Assembly (NCBI GenBank): GCA_016795365.1
Contig: JAEUHN010000047.1
Coordinates: forward strand, 1 to 64,000
Length of the DNA stretch: 64,000 nt
Direction: 5' to 3'
From: Verrucomicrobiaceae bacterium
Lineage (GTDB): Bacteria; Verrucomicrobiota; Verrucomicrobiia; Verrucomicrobiales; Verrucomicrobiaceae
A program made the translations under genes and the position numbers. The notes beneath the pieces are model-generated. The model was not told where the DNA came from and ran no database searches. It saw only the letters and a program-made list of their open reading frames with translations. Below are positions 16,707 to 24,620 of the stretch, one piece after another. The number at the start of each line of letters is the position of its first letter. The first letter of the stretch is position 1.

Positions 16707-18176
16707 ATGGGACTGCTCGAACTCCTCATCTTCATCCCTCTCCTGGCCGCCGCCCTCATCGGTGCGGGCCTGCCGGGCAAGGTGATTGCACGCAGTGCTG
16801 CGGCCTTGAACCTCCTTCTGGTGCTCGCCGCGATTTCGCAGTTCAACGCTGGCAACACGCTGGCCCACAGCTATCCGATTCTCGACAATCCGGCGATTGC
16901 CTTCGCGGTGAAGGCTGACGGCCTCAGCCTTACGATGGCACTGCTCACCAGCCTCGTGCTGATCGCGGCCAACTGCCAGATCGGCGAAGGCAAGCCTGCA
17001 ATCTACTACGTGTCCTCGCTGCTCATCGCCGGTGGCGCGATGGGTGCCTTTCTCTGCACGGACATTTTCTTCCTCTACGGCTTCCACGAACTCGCCTTGA
17101 TCCCGACGCTCCTCATGATCGCCATTCATGGTCACGGCGATGCGACCAATCGTCGCGCGATTGCCTGGAAGATCACGGTGTATCTGGGAGTCGGCAGCCT
17201 CATCCTCCTCGCTGGACTGGCAGCCCTGGTCGTGGCGCTGAAGCCCGCCTCGGGACTCACGTTTGATCTGGCCGCCCTGATGCAGTCAGCCAAGGACCAT
17301 CCGCTTCCAGCAGCGACGCAGGCATGGATTTTCACGGCCTTGCTCGTCGGCTTCGGCACCCTGGTCTCGCTCTTCCCCTTCCATAGCTGGGCCGCACCTG
17401 CGTATGCCACGGCTCCCACGCCAGTGGCCATGCTGCACAGCGGTGTGCTCAAAAAGTTCGGCCTCTACGGCCTGATCCGTATCGCTCTCCCGCTGTTGCC
17501 ATTGGGCGCGAAACACGAATGCGTGCAGCAAGCGCTGCTGTGGATGCTGATTGGAAACATCATCGTCATCGGTCTGGTGACGATCCACCAGCAGAAGCTC
17601 GACACCCTCCTGGGCAATTCGAGCGTGATGCACATGGGCTACATCTTCCTCGGCATCGCGGCGGGGACTCAGGTGGCCATTAATGGGGCCATCATCCTCA
17701 TGTTTGCTCACGGCATCAGCATCGCATTGCTCTTCGCCTTGTGCGGAAGGATGCGCAATCAGCTGGGCACCTTGGAATTCTCGAAGCTCGGCGGCCTCGC
17801 CGCCAATGCGCCCTTCCTCACGGTGATGTTTGCCTTTGGCACCTTCGCCTCGATCGGTCTGCCCGGCCTAGCCAACTTCGCTGGTGAAGTGATGGTTTTC
17901 TTGGGAGCCTTCGACAGCAATATCAATGACGGCTTCAAGCTCATCCACTGGGCCACGATCCTTGGCCTCTGGGGTGTGGTCATGTCGGCTGTTTACATGC
18001 TTCGTGCCTACCGGAACCTCTTCTTCGGCAAGGCTGCCTCCGGCCATTTTATGAGTGATCCTGTCATCACCCAACGCGTATCGCTCGTGCTTCTGGCGGG
18101 CGTCTTGCTGGTGGTGGGCTGCTGCCCCGGATTGATCACCGGCCTGCTCAAAGACCTCACGATCGCCGCCCCATGA
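16707..18176 (+). CDS. nuoM: NADH-quinone oxidoreductase subunit M
   Basis: A 489-residue antiporter-like proton-pumping subunit. The helix-5 glutamate lies in FLYGFHELALIPTLLMI, and the loop FPFHSWAAPAYATAPTPVAM followed by LHSGVLKKFGLYGLIR carries the conserved lysines of NuoM. It is separated from nuoL by 9 bp and overlaps nuoN by four bases (ATGA). In contrast to many NuoM proteins the loop has AAPAYATAPT rather than LPDAHVEAPT, but the family assignment is secure from the whole pattern and from gene order. Confidence 0.94.
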   Translation: MGLLELLIFIPLLAAALIGAGLPGKVIARSAAALNLLLVLAAISQFNAGNTLAHSYPILDNPAIAFAVKADGLSLTMALLTSLVLIAANCQIGEGKPAIYYVSSLLIAGGAMGAFLCTDIFFLYGFHELALIPTLLMIAIHGHGDATNRRAIAWKITVYLGVGSLILLAGLAALVVALKPASGLTFDLAALMQSAKDHPLPAATQAWIFTALLVGFGTLVSLFPFHSWAAPAYATAPTPVAMLHSGVLKKFGLYGLIRIALPLLPLGAKHECVQQALLWMLIGNIIVIGLVTIHQQKLDTLLGNSSVMHMGYIFLGIAAGTQVAINGAIILMFAHGISIALLFALCGRMRNQLGTLEFSKLGGLAANAPFLTVMFAFGTFASIGLPGLANFAGEVMVFLGAFDSNINDGFKLIHWATILGLWGVVMSAVYMLRAYRNLFFGKAASGHFMSDPVITQRVSLVLLAGVLLVVGCCPGLITGLLKDLTIAAP

Positions 18177-19600
18177 TGTCTTCCTTCTCCATTGAGATTT
18201 TCCTCGCGGTCGTTGGCGTCTTGCTCATCGCGCTGGATGCCTTCGCCACTGAACTGAATCGCAAAGTGGTGCCGTGGGCAGCCATCGGGGCGACCGGACT
18301 CGCCTTGATCCTGATGCTCACTCGCAGCGCGGACATCCCTGCCTGGATCACGCCGTTTTACGCGACGGATTCGCTGGCGGTGTTCTACAAAGTCTTCGCT
18401 CTCGTGACCACGCTGATCGTTCTGATCATCGCTCTCGAAGGCGATTTCATCACGGCCTACTTCTCCAGCTCCGAGGGCGTGAAGACCCGCATCGGTGAAT
18501 TCTATGCCCTGCCCCTGATCGTGTGTGCGGGCATGATGTGGATGGCGTCGGCCAAGGACTTGGTGGCGCTCTTCGTTCCGCTCGAGTTGGTGACCGTGAG
18601 TTTCTATGTCCTCGTGGCCTTCACTCGCCGCAGTGCGATGTCTCTTGAGGCAGGCGTGAAGTATCTCATTCTCGGCGCGCTGAGCACGGGGGTCTTGGTG
18701 TTCGGCATCGCCTGGGTTTACGGAGCGACGGGCTCTTTGAGTTTCGAAGGCATTGCGGCCGCTGCTTCCAAGCCAACGACGAATGCGATGGCTCTGATGC
18801 TCGGTGCCGCGCTGTTGCTGGCGGGCCTTGGTTTCAAGGTGGGCGCTGCGCCGTTCCAGATCTGGATTCCCGATGTGTATCAAGGCGCACCCACCCCGGT
18901 GACGGCCTTCCTGTCCGTGGGATCGAAGGCCGCTGGTTTTGTGGTTTTGACACGAGCCGTTCAGGCCTTTACGGGCGACGGCTCGCAGATCGCGACGCAG
19001 GTGGGCAATGCTCTCCTCTCGGCGGCGGCACTCACCATCTTGCTCGGCAGCCTGCCGGCGATTTTCCAGACCAACGTCAAGCGCCTGATGGCCTACTCCT
19101 CGATCAGCCACGCTGGCTTCATGGTGCTGGCCCTGGCGTGTGGGGCTACGGGCACCGTGGCGTTTTACATGGGCACGTATCTGCCCGCCACCTTGCTTGG
19201 TTTCCTCCTTCTCGTGGTGCTCCGCACGCAAGGTGTGGGTGATGAACTCAAGGACCTCGCCGGACTCTCGAAGCGCTCCCCGCTGCTAGCCTTTGCGCTC
19301 GCAGTCGCCTTTGCATCGATGGCAGGTCTTCCGCTCACGGCCGGATTCATGGGCAAGCTGCTCGTCTTCATGGCAGCGATCTCGAAGGCCCACTACGGCG
19401 TGGTCGCCCTCGCGGTGGTCGGCGCGGCTGCGGGTTTCTACTATTACTTCCGGCCGATTCTGACCGCCTACTCGCCGGTCGAAGGCGAGTCCACCAAGCT
19501 CCAGGTCTCGCCTGTGGCACGGGTGACGATTGCCGTGCTGATTGTCGGTGTCGTTGCCGTCGGTGTGTATCCAAAGCTGCTCCAGAGCGTCCTGAAGTAG
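18173..19600 (+). CDS. nuoN: NADH-quinone oxidoreductase subunit N
   Basis: A 475-residue antiporter-like subunit, third proton pump of the membrane arm. Typical features are a glutamate in ALFVPLELVTVSFYVLVAF, KYLILGALSTGVLVFG, and FKVGAAPFQIWIPDVYQGAP, followed by VKRLMAYSSISHAGFM. It is the last gene of the run; the stop at 19600 is only 9 bp from the stop of the convergent DUF1501 gene, and no hairpin terminator is visible there. Confidence 0.95.
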   Translation: MMSSFSIEIFLAVVGVLLIALDAFATELNRKVVPWAAIGATGLALILMLTRSADIPAWITPFYATDSLAVFYKVFALVTTLIVLIIALEGDFITAYFSSSEGVKTRIGEFYALPLIVCAGMMWMASAKDLVALFVPLELVTVSFYVLVAFTRRSAMSLEAGVKYLILGALSTGVLVFGIAWVYGATGSLSFEGIAAAASKPTTNAMALMLGAALLLAGLGFKVGAAPFQIWIPDVYQGAPTPVTAFLSVGSKAAGFVVLTRAVQAFTGDGSQIATQVGNALLSAAALTILLGSLPAIFQTNVKRLMAYSSISHAGFMVLALACGATGTVAFYMGTYLPATLLGFLLLVVLRTQGVGDELKDLAGLSKRSPLLAFALAVAFASMAGLPLTAGFMGKLLVFMAAISKAHYGVVALAVVGAAAGFYYYFRPILTAYSPVEGESTKLQVSPVARVTIAVLIVGVVAVGVYPKLLQSVLK

Positions 19601-19609
19601 GTTGGCAAA

Positions 19610-20824
19610 TCAGGCCATTAGGCCCACGCGACTCAAGCTGGCTCCAGGGAAAATCTTGCTAGGGTCAATCGCACCCATGGCTCCCGCGAGCACTTCGGCG
19701 AACACGTCCCTGTAGTCGAGCGTGATCCCGACTCCGCCAGGGCCGAGGGGATTGGTCTCATCCATCGCCCCGATCGGCCAGTTCCCAAGGATGCGTCCGC
19801 CTCTGACCTTGTCCCCGAGGGCCACGAAGCAGAAGCCGCGACCGTGGTCGGTGCCGAGCGAGGCGTTTTCATAGATGCGTCGGCCAAACTCCGTGGTGAC
19901 CATGATCGTGTAGTGCGAGCGATGCTTCTGGAGATCGGTCTCGAAGGCGGCGAGCCCCTCAGCCAACTTTTGAGCATTGCTGGCAAAGCCGCCCGCAGTG
20001 GAGTTCTGGAAGAAGTGCGTGTCCCACCCGGGCAGGTCAATGCAAGCAACCTCGAGCCCCACGCGAGTCTTGATCAGGCGAGCCAGTTCACGCAAACCGT
20101 CGGCGAAGCTGTTGTTGGTAGGATACTCGGCCCCATTCTCGGGTGCGTAACGGGAGCTGTGCATGGCGGTGATGCGCTGGAACAAGTCCAGCGTCTGCTG
20201 CCCGCGCTGGCCCAGCAGCGTGACGTCGGCCCCATACATCGCACGCAAGGCTCCGACGACCGCCTTGGGATCGCCAGAGGGCGCTTTAATCGATATGTCG
20301 TCGATGTGCTCCAGCACGCTCACCGAGGGTGCGCCCCGCAGGCTTTCGGGGAGCTTGGTCCCGATTGCGACTGCGCTCAGTGCCGACGCGCTCTGATCGG
20401 CGCGAGAGCGAAGGAAGCGCCCGAGCCAGCCACCGCCCGCCGGTCTGCCCTTCTCGGAGTCGCCGTGCTCCATCTGATCCTGACATTCAAAGTGCGACCC
20501 ACTCGTGCTGTCCGTTCCCACCCCTTGCACCATGCCCAGCCGCCCCTCTTTGAAGGCCGCCTCCAAGGGCTTCAGCGTGGGATGGAGCGCGTAGCGATCA
20601 TCGAGTTTGAGGGAGCTGTCAGTCGAATTTCCCGGGCGCTTCACGGCGAGCGTGGGACGCGCGTTGTAGTAGTGATCGTCCGCATACGGCACCACCAGAT
20701 TCATCGTATCCGCACCGCCGCGCAGGAACACGCAGATCAAGGTGTGAGTGCTCCTGGCCTCAGCAGCCGCAGGAGCATTGACGAGTAGTTGGGTGAGGGC
20801 AGGCATGGGATGTATCGTCTTCAT
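19610..20824 (-). CDS. DUF1501 family protein
   Basis: A 404-residue protein of the DUF1501 family (alkaline-phosphatase-like fold, function unknown). Marks are LICVFLRGGADTMNLVVPY near the N-terminus, a central DLPGWDTHF segment, TTEFGRRIYEN with metal-binding-like residues, and TDHGRGFCFVALGD. There is no clear Tat signal of its own. It directly follows a DUF1800 gene; this DUF1800-DUF1501 pair is common in bacteria and the two proteins are believed to work together. I prefer the ATG at 20824 over a GTG one codon upstream, which abuts the stop of the previous gene. Confidence 0.88.
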   Translation of the reverse strand: MKTIHPMPALTQLLVNAPAAAEARSTHTLICVFLRGGADTMNLVVPYADDHYYNARPTLAVKRPGNSTDSSLKLDDRYALHPTLKPLEAAFKEGRLGMVQGVGTDSTSGSHFECQDQMEHGDSEKGRPAGGGWLGRFLRSRADQSASALSAVAIGTKLPESLRGAPSVSVLEHIDDISIKAPSGDPKAVVGALRAMYGADVTLLGQRGQQTLDLFQRITAMHSSRYAPENGAEYPTNNSFADGLRELARLIKTRVGLEVACIDLPGWDTHFFQNSTAGGFASNAQKLAEGLAAFETDLQKHRSHYTIMVTTEFGRRIYENASLGTDHGRGFCFVALGDKVRGGRILGNWPIGAMDETNPLGPGGVGITLDYRDVFAEVLAGAMGAIDPSKIFPGASLSRVGLMA

Positions 20825-20827
20825 CAC

Positions 20828-22417
20828 TCAGCATCTCATGAAGGCCGGGCTTGCCAGCATCAGGCCCAGGAGTTCCGCTTTGGCGATGGATGGGGTCTTC
20901 TTTTGAGTCTGCGCATCGGCCGCTGACGCCAAGGTTTTCAGTTCGTCCGGGCTCGGCACTCGACCCATCAAATGGGACCACCATCGCGAGATGACCTCCT
21001 CACGGTTACCCGAGGTGTCGATCGCTTTCTCTAGCTCGGTCAGGGGCACCCGCACATCATTGCCAAGCTTCCCCGAGGCCAGAGCGAGGGAGAAATTCCA
21101 ACGCCAGAGCAAGGTGCCCATCCACGGCGCTTCCTCGTCGGGATAGCCATCGGGGGTTGGATACTGGAAGAGTCCATGACCCAGCCGCGCAAGGTATTCG
21201 AGCAGCGGGCCCTGGCGGTTGCGACTGGCCTCCACATGCGTGTCGGCGGCGAGCGCTCGCAGGGAGCTGACCATGTAACGGAAGGGGCGTTTTAGCAGCG
21301 TGCCCCTCGCCGCCATGAACTCCTCGCTGTTCAACAGCAGCCGGAGCATCGACTTGATGTCGCCATCGGTGCGGGTGAACTCGCCAGCCACGCGGTCCAC
21401 GATGCTGGCGGGTGGATTGTAGCCGACGAAGCGCACGCAAAGCTTGTGCGCGATGAACTTCGCGGTGCTCGGGTGTCGCACGGCGATGCGCACGAGATGA
21501 TCCAGATCGCTCTCGCCGCCGCCCGCTGGAATCGTCTGTCCTAGCACTCGCTTCTCGCCGTCGTCGTGGAAGTCGGCATTGAAGAACGACTTGCCGCGGG
21601 CTGGCGCCTGGAAGCGCTCGACCACGCCACGCGGGCCTCGGCGTGCGCCGCCTTGCTTGTCCTTGAGCAGGTTCACCGTCCAGCCGCTCAGGCATCGCGC
21701 TGCCTCACGCACATCCGCCTGGGTGTAGCCGCCGTGCACGCCTAACGTGTGTAACTCGAGCAACTCCCGGGCATAGTTTTCGTTGGGAACCGGCTTGTCC
21801 TTCGTCACTCGATTGCTCCGCCCATCCAGGTAAACCAGCATCGCGGGCGAGGTGGAGGAGGCGCGAATGAGATCGTAAAAATTGCCCAGCGCGTGCTTGC
21901 GGATCACGTCGCGGTCATCGCTGGGCTTGAAGTAAAGGCAGTCCCCTTTCTCGAGATCGATGTTGAGGTGGTCGGTCCAGAATTCCACCATCACCTCGAA
22001 GAGCTGTCGTTTCGAATAGATCGCCCGCAGCATCGAATGGCGCGTGAGCTCATTCCGCAGCACAGGCTTCTTGAACTCATAGGCATCGCCTTCGGAGTAG
22101 AACAGGCTTTCAAATCTCCTTGCCCGCAGATCGCACAGAGAATCGTCGATGCGCTCCGGGTGCAGTTGCTCCTCGATCCACGCATTTCTTCCGACTTGCT
22201 TCACACGCTCCAGGTCGCCAGGCCACGCGCCGAAGGCTGCACGCGAGAGAAGGTGAAACTCCGGGTCGATCTCGGAGCCGGTTGGCAGCTCCAGTTTGTT
22301 CGGCACGGAACCGCCAAGGACATCCGTCAGGGTGCTGATGGTGCGCTCGCAACTCGTCAGAGCCGCTGCTCCCGAGGAGAGCGCGACAGCTTGCAGAACG
22401 TGACGACGGGAAGCCAT
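20828..22417 (-). CDS. DUF1800 family protein with Tat-like leader
   Basis: A 529-residue protein of the DUF1800 family. The ATG at 22417 gives an arginine-pair leader, MASRRHVLQAVALSSGAAA, ending in LTSC, so export by Tat with lipidation at the Cys is plausible; the frame extends two codons further to a TTG. Family marks include FHLLSRAAFGAWPGDLERV, FWTDHLNI, NENYARELLELHTLGV, YTQADVREAARCLSGW and KFIAHKLCVRFVG. The biochemical role of the family is unknown. It is flanked by a small membrane protein gene upstream (18 bp) and DUF1501 downstream, all on one strand below an ECF sigma factor. Confidence 0.9.
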   Translation of the reverse strand: MASRRHVLQAVALSSGAAALTSCERTISTLTDVLGGSVPNKLELPTGSEIDPEFHLLSRAAFGAWPGDLERVKQVGRNAWIEEQLHPERIDDSLCDLRARRFESLFYSEGDAYEFKKPVLRNELTRHSMLRAIYSKRQLFEVMVEFWTDHLNIDLEKGDCLYFKPSDDRDVIRKHALGNFYDLIRASSTSPAMLVYLDGRSNRVTKDKPVPNENYARELLELHTLGVHGGYTQADVREAARCLSGWTVNLLKDKQGGARRGPRGVVERFQAPARGKSFFNADFHDDGEKRVLGQTIPAGGGESDLDHLVRIAVRHPSTAKFIAHKLCVRFVGYNPPASIVDRVAGEFTRTDGDIKSMLRLLLNSEEFMAARGTLLKRPFRYMVSSLRALAADTHVEASRNRQGPLLEYLARLGHGLFQYPTPDGYPDEEAPWMGTLLWRWNFSLALASGKLGNDVRVPLTELEKAIDTSGNREEVISRWWSHLMGRVPSPDELKTLASAADAQTQKKTPSIAKAELLGLMLASPAFMRC

Positions 22418-22435
22418 GGCCAATGGGAAGCGAAG

Positions 22436-22951
22436 TCAGGAGTTCACCGGCATCGGGGGCGGTTGGACCTCGATCACGGGTGCAGGAGTCGCTTTGGACC
22501 CAAACCAACTCCGGACGTTCACGCCCATGCCGATGACACCGATCAGCGGCAAAATGACGAACCAACCGATCACCGGCACCAGCGCGCAACAGATCAGCAC
22601 CAGACCACCGTTGCGCGTCTGTTGCCAGGCCTCGCCCTTCGGCCAGAGGCGCTCGCCAATCAGACTCGCCAGACCTGCGCTTCCCATGAAGCCCCATACG
22701 ATGAGCGTGCCGGACACGAGGATTCCAGGCACAGGCCCGAGGCGCTTGCCAATGATCGCGATGATCAGACTGGCAATGATCACGGGGAGGAGTCCGACCA
22801 GCAGGGACTTGCCTACGCCGGTCTGAGACACGGCAAGCCGCCGTGAAAAACCTTCCGGCCAAAGCCCCCGGCTGAGCATCCACAGGGCCGGCATGCCCAC
22901 GACGAAGCCGCTCGCGATGGCGACCCAAATCATGACGTCTGACATTAACAT
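22436..22951 (-). CDS. Hypothetical membrane protein
   Basis: A 171-residue protein I do not recognise. It has four clear hydrophobic segments: near the N-terminus (MIWVAIASGFVVGMPALWML), around residues 49-67 (SLLVGLLPVIIASLIIAII), 73-95 (VPGILVSGTLIVWGFMGSAG), and 115-140 (GLVLICCALVPVIGWFVILP), followed by a short Pro-rich tail. A second Met two codons inside (22945) is an alternative start. It sits directly upstream of DUF1800 and 88 bp downstream of the small membrane protein gene of the sigma-factor group, so it is likely co-transcribed with them. Confidence 0.6.
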   Translation of the reverse strand: MLMSDVMIWVAIASGFVVGMPALWMLSRGLWPEGFSRRLAVSQTGVGKSLLVGLLPVIIASLIIAIIGKRLGPVPGILVSGTLIVWGFMGSAGLASLIGERLWPKGEAWQQTRNGGLVLICCALVPVIGWFVILPLIGVIGMGVNVRSWFGSKATPAPVIEVQPPPMPVNS

Positions 22952-23039
22952 ATTCTCTTTGATCCTCGGGTTGGGTTCAGTGTTGGGTGAAGTTGATCGA
23001 GCGGTCTAACGCATCGCACGGGTCCTGGTAACGGGTTTT

Positions 23040-23429
23040 CTATTTCTCCTTCGGATCATCCTTGGGACGATCCTTGTCCTTGGGTTTGATCTTCTCGAAG
23101 GCGATTCGTTGCTCGGGGGTCAGTTCCTTGTCGATGGCCGCCACTGCCGTGTCCACGATCTGCCAGATGTCTTTGATCGCCGCCCTGCGCAGCTCCGTGA
23201 GGTGCTTCACCGCGACATCGACATGCCGCTCCAAGACTTTCTGCTGGGATTCGGTGGGGTGAATCTTGGACAAGTGCTTGAGCGCTGCCTCTCGCCAAAA
23301 CTTCGGGTCTTCCTTCTTCTTGACCACTGCACTGTGAACGATCACACCGAGGAAAAACCCGACTCCGACGCTGACGACAACCAGGAGCGAGATCAAAACG
23401 ATAGCAGAGGTGCGACTGCGAAAGATCAT
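23040..23429 (-). CDS. Small membrane-anchored protein, LTxxQ (Spy/CpxP)-like
   Basis: A 129-residue protein with an N-terminal membrane helix (SAIVLISLLVVVSVGVGFFL) and a helical, charged extracytoplasmic part ending in a Lys/Asp-rich tail. The segment KELTPEQRIAFEKI resembles the LTxxQ motif of Spy/CpxP-like periplasmic proteins, which often partner envelope-stress sigma factors. The start at 23429 is set by a four-base overlap with the preceding 97-residue gene. Placement as third gene after the ECF sigma factor supports a role in sensing or damping that pathway; this is inference. Confidence 0.6.
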   Translation of the reverse strand: MIFRSRTSAIVLISLLVVVSVGVGFFLGVIVHSAVVKKKEDPKFWREAALKHLSKIHPTESQQKVLERHVDVAVKHLTELRRAAIKDIWQIVDTAVAAIDKELTPEQRIAFEKIKPKDKDRPKDDPKEK

Positions 23430-23719
23430 GGCCAGGTGAGGTCGGTGGTGAGGGGATTCTCCAGTTCGGGCACTTCGAGGCGCGGCTGATACCACTGGCT
23501 GAAGGCATAGCCGCCGCTGACTAGGCATAGCACCGTGGTGACGATCAGAGCGCGAAGGCTCAGAGCGGCGACTAGCTCCGGCCATGCAGGCTCTTGCAGG
23601 TCACGGCTGCGAGCCAGCACTCGCGCAGCAAATCCCAGGGGCAGGTGAGGAACGGGCTCCGAGGCCGCACGGCGGGCCTCTTTGGCTGCGGTCAGCCAGC
23701 GTTGGTCAAAGTTCTTCAT
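23426..23719 (-). CDS. Small membrane protein, candidate anti-sigma factor
   Basis: A 97-residue protein with a cytoplasmic, basic N-terminal part (NFDQRWLTAAKEARRAASE), one membrane helix near residues 52-72 (LSLRALIVTTVLCLVSGGYA) and a short outer tail. It overlaps both its neighbours by four bases, the ECF sigma gene upstream and the LTxxQ-like gene downstream. Size, topology and coupling to the sigma gene are those expected of a short anti-sigma factor, but no known anti-sigma domain such as a zinc-binding HxxxCxxC is present, so the role is proposed from context only. Confidence 0.6.
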   Translation of the reverse strand: MKNFDQRWLTAAKEARRAASEPVPHLPLGFAARVLARSRDLQEPAWPELVAALSLRALIVTTVLCLVSGGYAFSQWYQPRLEVPELENPLTTDLTWP

Positions 23720-24327
23720 GGCGATTCAAAGTCAGATTTCATGAGTGCGCGGGCAAACTGGCGAAGCTTCATCCTGGCGCGCATGGCCCGCATCTTGACC
23801 ATGGGGCGCGTCCATCCTGTCTGAGCACTGATCTCCTGGGTGGAGCGCTGCTCCAGATCCAGCAAGGTCAGCACCAGCCGGTCGGGTGGCGAAAGATGCG
23901 CCAGCAATCGGGTGACAATGGCCTTGGCGTCGAAGGCATGGTCGGGAGGCGGCTCGCTCTGGCGCTCGAGCAGGAAGTGCAGCCATTCCGTTTCTCCCGC
24001 ACTCAGATCCGCCATCCTCCACTCCGGCCGCGAGCGCTCGGCCCGCAATGCATCCAGGCAAGTCCGCACCGCCAGCCGCGACACCCAGTGCTCGAAGGGC
24101 ACCCCCTCGCGCGGCTCGTAGGCATCGAGCTTTTGGAACACTTTGATCAACACCTGCTGCACCAAGTCCTCCTCGCTCTCGCGTCGTGGCAAATGATTGC
24201 GCACCCATCGCCGCACCAGGGGATACAAATGCTCCACCAGCGACTCCGCCGCCACAGAATCGCCCGCCTGAGCCAACTGGATGCAGGTCTGCACGTCGGG
24301 GGCGTCTTGCATCGCAGGGCTGGTCAT
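23716..24327 (-). CDS. ECF-type RNA polymerase sigma factor
   Basis: A 203-residue sigma-70 family protein with regions 2 and 4 only. Region 2 is seen in ESEEDLVQQVLIKVFQKLDAYE and FEHWVSRLAVRTCLDALR; region 4 in LSPPDRLVLTLLDLEQRSTQ followed by EISAQTGWTRPMVKMRAMRA, a helix-turn-helix for the -35 element. The ATG at 24327 is chosen; a TTG five codons upstream is possible. It heads a minus-strand cluster with a candidate anti-sigma protein, an LTxxQ-like protein and probably the four-helix membrane protein, DUF1800 and DUF1501. Confidence 0.88.
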   Translation of the reverse strand: MTSPAMQDAPDVQTCIQLAQAGDSVAAESLVEHLYPLVRRWVRNHLPRRESEEDLVQQVLIKVFQKLDAYEPREGVPFEHWVSRLAVRTCLDALRAERSRPEWRMADLSAGETEWLHFLLERQSEPPPDHAFDAKAIVTRLLAHLSPPDRLVLTLLDLEQRSTQEISAQTGWTRPMVKMRAMRARMKLRQFARALMKSDFESP

Positions 24328-24620
24328 GCTGAAAAAGTGCAAAGCACACGCCTGCTAAACGCGATCAGCGGGGATTGGTAACGGGGAAATTGGGGGAATC
24401 AAACCTGGTCAGATTAGCACCAGCGATCCCCACGAATTAAATGGCATCCGCAACGTAAGAACATTGATCGAGAATTAGAATTACACATTTTTATTCTCGA
24501 CAGGCTTGGCTTGGGTATAGTAAAGTCATTTCATAAAAACAAAATTGAAAACAATGAGTCAATCAAGCCATACCGGATGGTAATAGTGACTAACAAATCA
24601 AAATATCGGCACAAAATCCT
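24328..24620. other. AT-rich divergent intergenic region
   Basis: About 290 bp between the sigma factor gene and the large repeat protein, markedly richer in A and T than the flanking sequence. It contains the inverted repeat TCGAGAAT (24468-24475) / ATTCTCGA (24493-24500) and a TATAGT (24516-24521) that could be a -10 element, although no good -35 lies at the right distance. It should hold the promoters of both divergent genes. Confidence 0.5.
24468..24500. repeat. Perfect 8-bp inverted repeat
   Basis: TCGAGAAT and ATTCTCGA are separated by 17 bases in the AT-rich gap upstream of the large repeat protein, 121 bp before its ATG. It could be an operator or a weak hairpin. There is no T-run on either side that would make it a terminator. 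Confidence 0.4.

Noticed and set aside
18008..19231. A 407-codon frame antisense to nuoM/nuoN
   Set aside because: Crosses the boundary of two well-supported genes and has shadow-type composition.
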